A stretch of DNA of 64,000 nucleotides from Terriglobales bacterium (GTDB lineage Bacteria > Acidobacteriota > Terriglobia > Terriglobales > Acidobacteriaceae). The stretch's first letter is position 1. The number at the start of each line of letters is the position of its first letter. The translations under genes were made by a program, and so were the position numbers. This document shows, in pieces, positions 8,981 to 15,982 of the stretch. The stretch is from positions 310,001-374,000 of the forward strand of contig JAICSO010000001.1 in NCBI GenBank assembly GCA_025936825.1, read 5' to 3'. The notes under the pieces were generated by a model. It was not told the origin of the DNA. It saw only the letters and a list, made by a program, of their open reading frames with translations, and ran no database searches.

Positions 8981-9388
8981 TCACTCCACCACAATGACTC
9001 GATACAAATACGCGATACCGGCGAAGTAGTCCGTGCTTGTGCTCTCGACGCGAAACAGCGTGCCTTGATGTTCAATTCCGAGTGCTGCGTCGAACAACGC
9101 TTCTGCGGAAGCAATGCCTTGCTCTTCTACAGCGCCGGCCACGGACGAAACCGATACCAGCAATTCCAACCGCTGTGCTGGTCCTGAAGCGGGCGCAGGC
9201 AATGTGCGCACCACGACCGGAGCCAACCTCACTTGCTGTACTCCAGGATCGGCCAGGCCAATTTGCGACGAAATGTCGCTGGTTGACGCCGGAAGCGGCA
9301 GGACCAGCGTGACCTCATCTCCACCGAGAGCGCGCAGCATGGCATTTGCGGCGCGCATCAATGCAGTTCCTCCCATAGGCATGGTCAT
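8981..9388 (-). CDS. Phage protein, head-tail region
   Basis: A 135-residue protein whose start overlaps the stop of the upstream connector gene by four bases (ATGA), so the two are probably translationally coupled. The N-terminus is MTMPMGGTALMRAANAMLRA, followed by beta strands (EVTLVLPLPAS, VRLAPVVVRTLPA, RLELLVSVSSVAG). Its position and size fit a neck or head-closure protein, but no family motif was recognised. Confidence 0.6.
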   Translation of the reverse strand: MTMPMGGTALMRAANAMLRALGGDEVTLVLPLPASTSDISSQIGLADPGVQQVRLAPVVVRTLPAPASGPAQRLELLVSVSSVAGAVEEQGIASAEALFDAALGIEHQGTLFRVESTSTDYFAGIAYLYRVIVVE

Positions 9389-10011
9389 CCCGCTTTCTGC
9401 GCGACGAAGGGCGCGAGCAAGGAACGAACGCTGGCGTCGAGGAGGTCCGGCGCGAAGTAGTCAATGCGCATACGGTCGACGGTTCCCGATTTCACGTTCA
9501 CTGCGGGAGTTGCCTCCGCGTTTCGTACGATTTGGGCGCAAGCATATTTAATGGCATCCGGCGTCACCGCGAAACCAGCGGTATAGACGATTTCGAGTTC
9601 GCTGAACCAAAGGCCAATGACGCTTAGCGGGAGCGTCACTTCACCCGTTGCCGGATCGAAGTCGAGCGAGGCGGGATCGATGTCGGTCCATGATCCTGGC
9701 AGCCCGAAAGCGAGCGCCACAGCAGTGCGTAAATCGTCGAGGGGGCACTCGCCTCGCCGTGGCATCGAGTATCGGCCGCGCCCCGACAGAACGGGTGATG
9801 TGGCCGGAGCCATTGCGGCAAGTGGCAGATAGCTCAGCCGCAATGTGTTTCGGTCGGGCCTCATGCGGATGCGCTCCTCATATTGCGTGATCGCGAGGGA
9901 GGCCCGCCGGCAGTGTGCGTCGATCAGCGACGACGCCGCTCCCACCAGCGCGGGCACAGTCGTCGCATCCAGCCCATACAGTTGATATTCCGATGGAGAG
10001 AGATAGTTCAT
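9385..10011 (-). CDS. Head-tail connector-like protein
   Basis: A 208-residue protein directly downstream of the capsid gene. It starts with MNYLSPSEYQLYGLDATTVP, has an alpha-helical N-terminus, and its C-terminal half (FSELEIVYTAGFAVTPDAIK, YACAQIVRNAEA) resembles the gp6-like or DnaT-like connector fold, where YTAGF is a recurrent element. The likely role is to join capsid portal and tail. It overlaps the next gene by four bases. Confidence 0.65.
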   Translation of the reverse strand: MNYLSPSEYQLYGLDATTVPALVGAASSLIDAHCRRASLAITQYEERIRMRPDRNTLRLSYLPLAAMAPATSPVLSGRGRYSMPRRGECPLDDLRTAVALAFGLPGSWTDIDPASLDFDPATGEVTLPLSVIGLWFSELEIVYTAGFAVTPDAIKYACAQIVRNAEATPAVNVKSGTVDRMRIDYFAPDLLDASVRSLLAPFVAQKAG

Positions 10012-10164
10012 GAGAACCTCGGCGTCAGGCGTTGGGCGTCAGGCTTCAGGCGGTCACGCCAAGTGCTGCTCTGCGCGAGCCGAATTCCCCCCTGAGATTC
10101 GGGGAAACACGAGCTTGGCGAACAGAACCTGAAGGCTAGCGCCTGAAGCCTGAAGCCAATTTGC
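10012..10164. repeat. GCGTCAGGCTTCAGG-type inverted repeat spacer
   Basis: Left arm at about 10020-10050 (GGCGTCAGGCGTTGGGCGTC, then AGGCTTCAGGCGG) and right arm at about 10128-10155 (CTGAAGGCTAGCGCCTGAAG, then CCTGAAGCC) form imperfect inverted heptamer arms around a short centre. No gene is present. Confidence 0.6.
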
Positions 10165-11136
10165 TTACCGATTCACCTTCACTTCCGTGTGTGCATACGA
10201 CGCGCCCTTCACGACCAGGCCGCCGAACTTGACCACCACGTTCTGTGAGGCTAGCGATCCCGGCATCCCGAGCTGGAAGACCCGCGGATTGGGATCAGTG
10301 AGCCAGTGGTACTCAACCATGTCTTCGCTCACGATGTAGGCCGGCAATACCGCTGTGCCGCTGCCGGGCGTTCCGGTGTAGCTGATCGCCCATTCCGGAA
10401 TCAGCGGCAGTTCGCCCGCCTGCGTGCTCAGCGCCTTCACGCGCATTCCGCCCGTGATCTCGACCGTGTTGAGGACCACGTTGAACGCCGTCTTCATCTC
10501 GCGATCGATCAGGTCCAGGAGCACCGGGTTGGCATAGATCGCCGTCGGCCGAACTTCGTAGGAGGAGTTCGAAACCATTTCTGCGATGGTGGATTTGAGG
10601 CCGTCGACGATGCTCGCCGAGGTGCCGATCGTCGTAGTGTTGCCGCCCGCTGAGATCTGCCCAATCGCGCCGAAGTACTGCTGCGTGGTTGGCGTCGACA
10701 AGGAAGTGTCGTTGCCGTTCCACAACGCCACATCATGAGTACGCAGCAAGCCTTCGACCGCGTCGGTCAGGTCCTTCGCCTGCAGATATGCAAACTGGCT
10801 CTGCTGGTTGCCGACCTCCATGTCGAAAAGGTTGTAGTTGACCTGTGAGACCAGTGCTTTTAATGGGACACTGCGCTCAGCGCGGGTTGGAGACTGTGCG
10901 GTCGCGGAAATGTTCCGCGGATCGACGAAGGCTTGCGCCGCGGTGGGCGAGGGAATTGCCGTCTCTTCGAAGAACCGCGACGGATGCCCGGTTGCGGGCA
11001 CCTGCTTGATGCGCTGTCCAAAAGCTCCGCGGCGGCGCACGATGTCTGTGATTTCGTTCTGATAGCGATTGACTTCCACAGCACCCGGCCCAAGGTAGTC
11101 CGCGGCCGCGTGCAAATCGATGAATTGTGCTTTCAT
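10165..11136 (-). CDS. Phage major capsid protein
   Basis: A 323-residue protein, the expected size for a HK97-fold capsid without a long delta domain. Recognisable features are the N-terminal arm (RYQNEITDIVRRRGAFGQRI), an E-loop-like region (GHPSRFFEETAIPSPTAAQA), the spine-helix region (LKALVSQVNYNLFDMEVGNQ ... DLTDAVEGLLRTHDVALWNG), and P-domain strands in which RPTAIYANPVLLDLIDREM is a typical capsid sentence. It lies after the scaffold-like gene and before the connectors, in classical order. Particle formation by this element depends on this gene being intact, and it appears intact. Confidence 0.88.
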   Translation of the reverse strand: MKAQFIDLHAAADYLGPGAVEVNRYQNEITDIVRRRGAFGQRIKQVPATGHPSRFFEETAIPSPTAAQAFVDPRNISATAQSPTRAERSVPLKALVSQVNYNLFDMEVGNQQSQFAYLQAKDLTDAVEGLLRTHDVALWNGNDTSLSTPTTQQYFGAIGQISAGGNTTTIGTSASIVDGLKSTIAEMVSNSSYEVRPTAIYANPVLLDLIDREMKTAFNVVLNTVEITGGMRVKALSTQAGELPLIPEWAISYTGTPGSGTAVLPAYIVSEDMVEYHWLTDPNPRVFQLGMPGSLASQNVVVKFGGLVVKGASYAHTEVKVNR

Positions 11137-11159
11137 GGTTTCTCCTGGAGAAAGAATCA

Positions 11160-11415
11160 GTGGTCAACTGTCAGTCATCGGTCATCAGTCATCAGCCCTC
11201 AGTCGTCAGGAAAGACCCCGAAGAAAAAGGCATGTCATTCCAAATCGCTTTAGCGATGAGGAACCTGCTTAGCCCAGTCAATGCCAGTGGCGTTGCGATA
11301 AGCAGACTTCGCGGACCCGAAGGTCCTCGGAGACAAGTTGTTAAGTGAGGTTTGTCCTGACGGCTGATGGCTGTTCTTAGCCTGCCCTGAGCGGCAGGCG
11401 AAGGGGCTGATGGCC
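11160..11415. repeat. REP-like palindrome framed by heptamer arms (copy 2)
   Basis: Left heptamer arm at about 11163-11210 (GTCAGTCATCGGTCATCAGT and on). REP-like core TGTCATTCCAAATCGCTTTA with compensating GCGATGAGGAACCTGCTTAG at 11232-11271; both half-stems differ from copy 1 but still pair, AATCGC with GCGATG. Right arm at about 11355-11415 (CCTGACGGCTGATGGCTG and on). It fills the spacer between scaffold and capsid genes. Confidence 0.75.
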
Positions 11416-11418
11416 GTG

Positions 11419-11844
11419 TTACTCGATCATTCCTGCCCGCGCCATCTCCGCTTTCACGGCGATGCGCTGCTCGACGCTCAGAGCCTGCAGCGTCTTGTCG
11501 ATTGCGGAGGATTCGATCCGCTCGCCTTCCGCACCGCTCTTTACCAGCAGTGCCGAAACGAACGGTGACAAAGTCTTGCGCGTGAGCCGCGCCGCCTGCG
11601 CTTTAAGTTCGGTGTTCACCTTCTCGAGCTCCGCAACCCGCTGTTCGAGTTCGTGCGGGATGTCAGGATCGGAGTCGGCTTCGACCTCACATTCCTCAAC
11701 CGCCGCAACGATTCGGTCCACCTTCGCGTTCAGCGCTTCCTGTTGTGCGTCCAGCTTGCCCAGGACGCGGTCCAATGTTTCAGCAGCAGCCGCAAGTCGG
11801 TCCGCAGCTGCGGTCAGTTGGTCGATCATTTCGGTGTGTTCCAT
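11419..11844 (-). CDS. Scaffold-like coiled-coil phage protein
   Basis: A 141-residue, acidic, almost wholly helical protein. Residues 1-50 (LTAAADRLAAAAETLDRVLG and on) and 65-95 (LEQRVAELEKVNTELKAQAA) are coiled coils, and the C-terminal third (VEQRIAVKAEMARAGMIE) is a short helical cap. Its position immediately before the capsid gene and its composition suggest a capsid assembly scaffold. No sequence motif proves this. Confidence 0.65.
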   Translation of the reverse strand: MEHTEMIDQLTAAADRLAAAAETLDRVLGKLDAQQEALNAKVDRIVAAVEECEVEADSDPDIPHELEQRVAELEKVNTELKAQAARLTRKTLSPFVSALLVKSGAEGERIESSAIDKTLQALSVEQRIAVKAEMARAGMIE

Positions 11845-11854
11845 GGGACTCCTT

Positions 11855-12065
11855 ATAGCTCTCAGCCGTCAGCCGTCAGCCATCAGAAAAACACCCCTAT
11901 CGTGATGTCATTCCGAGGACCTCTAGGTCCGAGGAACCTGCTTTTCGCCGGCAGCACTGGCACCGCGCAGAAACAGCAGGTTCCTCTCCCCGATAAATCG
12001 GGGTTCGGAATGACATTCGAATAAAAGTGCTTCTACTGACGGCTGACGGCTGAAGGCTGAAGACT
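11855..12065. repeat. REP-like inverted pair framed by heptamer arms (copy 3)
   Basis: Left arm CAGCCGTCAGCCGTCAGCCA (about 11864-11883). Two REP-like cores in opposite orientation follow at 11903-11945 and 11971-12019 (TGTCATTCCGAGGACC and its inverted relative ending GGAATGACATTCG), each with its own inner stem of different sequence. The right arm CTGACGGCTGACGGCTGAAG runs at about 12037-12060. The pair resembles a BIME-type arrangement. Confidence 0.8.
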
Positions 12066-12068
12066 CGC

Positions 12069-12599
12069 TCACTCCAACTCAATCCACGTCTCCCGATACG
12101 CAGCCTTGTCTCGCCTGAGAATTGCCGCGCCGGTGAACGTTACGCGCGTAAGTGTCCAGATTTTGTCGCGGACATCGGAGACACTCGCATCAGAAATTTC
12201 GTAGGACATCCCGAGCGGACTTGCCGGTCGCCGTCTTGGCGCAGTACTCGCGTGGATTACGCCTTTCTCGATCTGCTCGACAATCTCGGGGAAGTCCTTC
12301 GCGAACAAATATCCGCTGAGTTCGATTGCTCTGCCGACAATTTCCGCGCTGGTGATCACGCCGACTTTCCGTCGGACATCGTGCCGATCGAGCATCGGCG
12401 AATAGTCGAGCGCCATACCGAGCAATGACGGCAAAGCGCGCTCAGCCGCCACTCGCGTTAGGATCACGCGATGTCCACGCGAGCCCGCTGGCGGCTTGTC
12501 GGACGGTGTGTCCACCAGCGTCAGCACGCCACGAAAAGGTTCCCGGTTCGGATGCCCGTGAAACGCGGGCAGTTCAATCGCCATCGATTCAAGGTTCAT
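12069..12599 (-). CDS. Putative prohead protease-like protein
   Basis: A 176-residue protein between the portal and the scaffold/capsid genes, where HK97-type prohead proteases sit. The central part (AIELSGYLFAKDFPEIVEQI, then EKGVIHASTAP, then LGMSYEISDASVSD) follows the protease pattern of a helix, then a strand ending in a Ser/Gly turn. IWTLTRVTFTGAAILRRDKA matches the usual L-x-E-V/T-x-x-T-x-P-A strand near the end. The catalytic His/Ser are not certain by eye, and a basic/Pro stretch (PRRRPASP) interrupts the usual core. The call rests mainly on order, size and partial pattern. Confidence 0.6.
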   Translation of the reverse strand: MNLESMAIELPAFHGHPNREPFRGVLTLVDTPSDKPPAGSRGHRVILTRVAAERALPSLLGMALDYSPMLDRHDVRRKVGVITSAEIVGRAIELSGYLFAKDFPEIVEQIEKGVIHASTAPRRRPASPLGMSYEISDASVSDVRDKIWTLTRVTFTGAAILRRDKAAYRETWIELE

Positions 12600-12858
12600 A
12601 AATCAGCTCTTAGCTCCTAGCTTTTAGCTGTGAGCGACGATCAGTGAGCAGTGAGTAGCGAGCGTCTGGCCGATCACACGTGACCGCTCACCGCTCACTG
12701 CTTCTCCGGCTTCGCTCCTGCTACTACTGCAAAAGCAATGTCATTCCGAACCGCTTTAGCGGTGAGGAACCTGCTTTTCCGATACACCAGCAATGACCTT
12801 TGCAGAAAAGCAGGTCCCTCGGAATGACATTATTTGAGTGTTTTGGTTTTGCTGACGG
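12600..12858. repeat. Composite repeat spacer with REP-like inverted pair (copy 4)
   Basis: TAGCT-type heptamers at about 12603-12630, an inverted set (AGTGAGCAGTGAGTAGCGAG at about 12641 against CGCTCACCGCTCACTGC at about 12685), and a REP-like pair follow one another. The pair is ATGTCATTCCGAACCGCTTT at 12738-12778 and AAAAGCAGGTCCCTCGGAAT at 12806-12831. A short right arm (CTGACGGCTAA) ends at the portal stop. No gene is present. Confidence 0.75.
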
Positions 12859-14110
12859 CTAAACTGGTGCCAGCCCTCTCATGCGCCTGACTTCATTCAC
12901 CGTCAACACGCCCGTCCGAATCAGGATTTGCTGGATTTGCGCTTCTTCCATTGGGTTCGCGGCGGCGTCGACGTCCGTGAAAACGAATTCGAGATCGTGC
13001 CAGCCAAGCTTTTTCCCGATGGCGTCGCGCGTCAGGTATTCGGCAAACAGCCGCGCCGTGGGCACGATGGCCTGGCGAAACGCCTGGTCACTCATTTCGG
13101 CAGCGGTCGAGCGGTTCACATCGCGCTCCAGTCCGAGTGACTGTGGAGGCAGATCGAATGCGTCGGCAATGATTCGGAGTAAGAACTCCTGCCACTGCAG
13201 TCGAAGATCGGCGTCCGTTCCATTGCCGAAGCGCAGCACTTCCGCGCTTGTTTTCAACCGAAAGAATCGGCACGCGACCCGTGCCTTCAATTTCATCCTG
13301 CCACCATCGGATCAGTCGCTCGTGCTGCTCGGGCGTAGCATTCTGCAGCCAGAGCGCATACTCCACCACCGAGTTCGACGCCAGTCGTCCTGCATATCGA
13401 TGCGCACCCAGGAAAGCATTGATCGCTTCGAACGCAACTTCCAGCCGCCCCAGCCCGAATGGTGTATGTGTTCGCGGATTCAGTCTCATATAAATGAGCT
13501 CGTCATCCGCGAGCAGGATGTTTGCATCCGGCCCGACTCTGCCGGTCACCTGTTCGTAGCGGACCGAACTTGGTAGGCCATCCCAATCGGCTCGCATTCG
13601 GATAGTCGCCCCGTCGACGGGGAATAGCGATAGGGGATGATTCGCATCTCCCATTGCTTCAACCTCCAGCGCGCCATAACCGCCGACGATCAGGTCTTCC
13701 AGCACCTGCTCGGCCATCGAACGGAAGGAATCATCCGGATTGGGAGAATCGAAGCTGCGCGTGAGAATCGCAATCCGCGCGAGCGCATTCGGCAGCTCTT
13801 GCGTCCCAGCTTTCGCCTGGACTCGCCACCGCATACCGGCGATGCGGTCTTTGATCGTATTGATCGCGCGCCGCGCAACCGGCGTCTCCGAAAAGCGCCG
13901 TAGGTTCATGGGCGTAGGCTTCGGCATCGGCTGCGGCCGGGGCCCGTAGGTGTTGAGAATCGACGGGAGCGGCACGGTGCGGCGCTTGCCGTTTGCCGCG
14001 GCTTCACTTGCAGCTGAAGCCCACAGACCCGAGCGCACCGCCAGCCTGTTCACGAAGGACACTCCCGCAATCCGGCGCATTGCGCCGCGCAACGTACTTT
14101 TAATGTTCAT
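12859..14110 (-). CDS. Phage portal protein, interrupted by a +1 frameshift
   Basis: The portal gene is split into two frames. The first frame (from ATG 14110) carries MNIKSTLRGAMRRIAGVSFV, the conserved LRRFSETPVARRAINTIKDR block and PFGLGRLEVAFEAINAFLGA, and stays sensible up to about GTGRVPILSVENK (near 13250). Beyond that it turns into an Arg-rich tail. The second frame (to 12859) carries the expected continuation: AEVLRFGNGTDADLRLQWQE, IADAFDLPPQSLGLERDVNR, then the C-terminus. Reading one extra base near AACAAGCGCGG joins them into about 416 residues, normal for this portal family. It could be a real loss of function or a one-base sequencing error. Portal forms the DNA entry ring of the capsid. 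Confidence 0.85.
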
Positions 14111-14202
14111 GGGATTGAAACGAGCTTCTAGCTGTTAGCTACTAGCTCTTAGCTTTCGATTGATCACGAAATTGTGGTTCTTTATCCATATCTCTAAGCC
14201 TG
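14111..14202. repeat. TAGCTNT heptamers and start of a TCATCCTGAG repeat
   Basis: Heptamer units AGCTTCT, AGCTGTT, AGCTACT, AGCTCTT occur at about 14129-14156 directly upstream of the portal start. A TCATCCTGAG-type repeat follows (see 14200-14231). No gene is present. Confidence 0.55.
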
Positions 14203-14231
14203 TCATCCTGAGCGCAGCGAAGGACCTATGC
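14200..14231. repeat. TCATCCTGAG palindromic repeat, copy at the 3' end of the GIY-YIG gene
   Basis: TGTCATCCTGAGCGCAGCG, then AAGGACCTATG. It overlaps the stop codon and last codons of the nuclease gene. Confidence 0.85.
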
Positions 14232-14556
14232 AATTCTCCGGCTGCCACTGATACCGCTCGTAACAACCATCACTCAGATCGTGCCAAGCCGGATTTCGCG
14301 ACACGATCAAAGCAATTTTCTTGGTTCGAAGCCAGCCCTTGATTTCTTTCTCCCGTCCAATCGCTCGAGGCACATCTTCGTAGCGCTCATAGTAGACCAG
14401 GCGATCAATCTTGTACTTCGAGGTGAACGCACCGCCTTCGCCGCGCTTGTGCTGTGCTACGCGCCGCATCAGGCTGTGGGTCACGCCCGTGTACAGCGTC
14501 TTTGAGCGATTGCTCATGATGTAGACGAAATACGATCTCTTCAGGATCAAATACAT
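14203..14556 (-). CDS. GIY-YIG nuclease, UPF0213-like, ending in a repeat
   Basis: A single-domain GIY-YIG protein of about 117 residues. YFVYIMSNRSKTLYTGVTH is the GIY-YIG core (VYI and LYTG), followed by LMRRVAQHKRGEGGAFTSKY, the catalytic Arg region, then VYYERYEDVPRAIGREKEIK with the metal-binding Glu, and GWLRTKKIALI. Family members are small endonuclease-like proteins of uncertain job. The ATG at 14574 lies inside a TCATCCTGAG repeat, so the ATG at 14556 is preferred. The last residues (IGPSLRSG) are encoded by another copy of the same repeat. The gene is therefore bracketed by the repeat and probably was inserted as a unit between the portal and the DUF3037 gene. Confidence 0.85.
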   Translation of the reverse strand: MYLILKRSYFVYIMSNRSKTLYTGVTHSLMRRVAQHKRGEGGAFTSKYKIDRLVYYERYEDVPRAIGREKEIKGWLRTKKIALIVSRNPAWHDLSDGCYERYQWQPENCIGPSLRSG

Positions 14557-14570
14557 ACTATTTACTTCTG

Positions 14571-14666
14571 GCATCCTGAGGGCCTTCAGGCCCGAAGGAC
14601 CTATGTATTTGCCTTGAATCTGCGAAAGCGCAAATGCATAGGTCCTTCGCTTCGCTCAGGATGACA
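14571..14666. repeat. TCATCCTGAG palindromic repeat, inverted pair at the 5' side of the GIY-YIG gene
   Basis: Two copies face each other: GCATCCTGAGGGCCTTCAGG and on (14571-14607), and its inverted relative GCATAGGTCCTTCGCTTCGC, then TCAGGATGACAGG (14635-14666). The first has a different inner hairpin (GGGCCT/AGGCCC) from the others, a compensated change that keeps the stem. Confidence 0.85.
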
Positions 14667-14676
14667 GGGTTAAAAA

Positions 14677-15492
14677 TTACAGCTTCAGTTCCGCCCTAAT
14701 CCCCTGCGCGATCCCCGGCATCTCCGCTGCGGGCACGACCACGATCCCGCTCTCCTGCATCATCTCCAACGCGAACTTGACTTCATCTCGATCGCGATCG
14801 AGGTCGTCATCAACAACTGCCGTCAACCACGCTTTCAAGCCGCGCTTGGCCTGTACTCCAGCGGCGATCTGCGGAAACTCGAGTGCCAGCACTCTTGCAC
14901 GATCCGTTCCGTGCCCCAGCGAAACCGCATGCAAGAACTTCCAGTCGTGCGCCGGCGCATAAGCAAAGTCGAACTTCAGCGAATCGCCCAACTTCATGTA
15001 CTCACCTATGGGCACATTCCTCTGCATCAACTCCAGCACACCCGCCTTTTCAAGCTCATCCTGCATTACTCTCAAAATCCGCTGCCGCCCGGTGAGCGGT
15101 CGCGGTTCGGAAATTGTTGGTGTCTCCAGGTACATCGCGCTCAGGCGCTGCAATTCGAGAGCAGGAGATAAGTACGTCTGGCAACCCTGTAAGGCCGTGA
15201 CTTGCACGCTGTTTGACCATGAATCGTTCATCCGCTTCCGCAACTCGGCACGTTGCGTGGAATCCTGCAGGTCGCGCACAAGATCGCGCTCAATCGCCTG
15301 CAGTTCTTCGACGTCCACCAAAGGATCGAAGCAATGCAGCCGTCGCCAGTTTCGGGTGAAACGTACGTCGGCAAAGCCAGTCTTGTCATCTTCCGGAGCA
15401 AGCGCCACCACCCCCAGGTTGATGGACTCACCCTTGGTGATGTCCCCTGCATAGCGCAGCAGGAAAAATTCGAGATGTTCAAAGTCAGCCAT
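14677..15492 (-). CDS. DUF3037-family protein, partner of HipA-like kinase
   Basis: A 271-residue cytoplasmic protein. The opening (FEHLEFFLLRYAGDITKGES, then INLGVVAL) and the early FTRNWRRLHCF block match DUF3037. This family of unknown function is often encoded beside HipA-like kinases, as it is here, though a four-helix-bundle gene now lies between them. The chosen ATG at 15492 lies inside a run of TCAGCCA heptamers. Each heptamer contains an ATG in a shifted frame, and only this one opens the DUF3037 frame directly, so the native leader has evidently been replaced by repeat sequence. Confidence 0.8.
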   Translation of the reverse strand: MADFEHLEFFLLRYAGDITKGESINLGVVALAPEDDKTGFADVRFTRNWRRLHCFDPLVDVEELQAIERDLVRDLQDSTQRAELRKRMNDSWSNSVQVTALQGCQTYLSPALELQRLSAMYLETPTISEPRPLTGRQRILRVMQDELEKAGVLELMQRNVPIGEYMKLGDSLKFDFAYAPAHDWKFLHAVSLGHGTDRARVLALEFPQIAAGVQAKRGLKAWLTAVVDDDLDRDRDEVKFALEMMQESGIVVVPAAEMPGIAQGIRAELKL

Positions 15493-15531
15493 CAGCCATC
15501 AGCCATCAGCCGTCAGCCATCAGCCATCAGG
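15484..15531. repeat. TCAGCCA heptamer array, left arm
   Basis: Six or more tandem heptamers (TCAGCCA with one TCAGCCG variant). The array overlaps the start codon of the DUF3037 gene and lies just beyond the 3' end of the four-helix-bundle gene. Its inverted partner is at 15951-15982. Confidence 0.9.
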
Positions 15532-15538
15532 AAAACCT

Positions 15539-15913
15539 TCAACCTGCGGTTCCCGTTCGGCTGACGCTCAGATATTGAATAAATCCCGTCAACATCCGTT
15601 TGACTTCAACAACCGACGTAGCCAGTTCGTCGTAGCCCTTCTGGTCCAGATAGCGGAGATCGCGTGCAAGTAGGAGTTCATACTCAACTTCGCTCGCGGA
15701 ACCTAGTGCGATTTGAAGATAACGTGCGAAATCGGGACGGGAGTTCTTGCCCGCGCCTTCCGAAATATTTGCGGAAATTGAGACTGAGGCTCGACGCAAT
15801 TGCGCTGTCAATCCGTACAACTCTACTCGTGGAAAGCAGGCGGTTCCCTTGTATACAGAAAGGGTCAGTTCATGCGCCTTCTGCCAAACCTTCAATTCCC
15901 GAAAGTCTCGCAT
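15539..15913 (-). CDS. Four-helix-bundle (S23 / intervening-sequence-type) protein
   Basis: A 124-residue protein with the family pattern: FRELKVWQKAHELTLSVYK at the start, then LYGLTAQLRRASVSISANIS and EGAGKNS, then FARYLQIALGSASEVEYELL and LARDLRYLD. The family is named for proteins found in 23S rRNA intervening sequences; relatives act as accessory proteins in diversity-generating retroelements, but no reverse transcriptase or variable repeat is seen here. Its function is therefore unknown. It is bracketed by inverted heptamer arrays (15484-15531 and 15951-15982) and splits the DUF3037/HipA pair, which suggests insertion as a repeat-flanked unit. Confidence 0.85.
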   Translation of the reverse strand: MRDFRELKVWQKAHELTLSVYKGTACFPRVELYGLTAQLRRASVSISANISEGAGKNSRPDFARYLQIALGSASEVEYELLLARDLRYLDQKGYDELATSVVEVKRMLTGFIQYLSVSRTGTAG

Positions 15914-15950
15914 TATGCTCTCAGCTTTCAGCCCTCCGTCACCGGGTTTC

Positions 15951-15982
15951 CCTGATGGCTGACGGCTGATGGCTGATGGCTA
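15951..15982. repeat. TGGCTGA heptamer array, right arm
   Basis: Four heptamers (CTGATGG, CTGACGG, CTGATGG, CTGATGG), the inverted counterpart of the array at 15484-15531. A few related units (TCTCAGCTTTCAGCCC) lie at 15919-15935. The array runs into the stop codon region of the HipA-like gene. Confidence 0.85.

Noticed and set aside
14160-14342. A plus-strand frame containing VILSAAKDL
   Set aside because: It is the translation of the TCATCCTGAG repeat and lies over the nuclease gene; no ribosome site.
15539-15913. A diversity-generating retroelement suggested by the bAvd-like four-helix protein
   Set aside because: No reverse transcriptase and no template/variable repeat pair were seen nearby.
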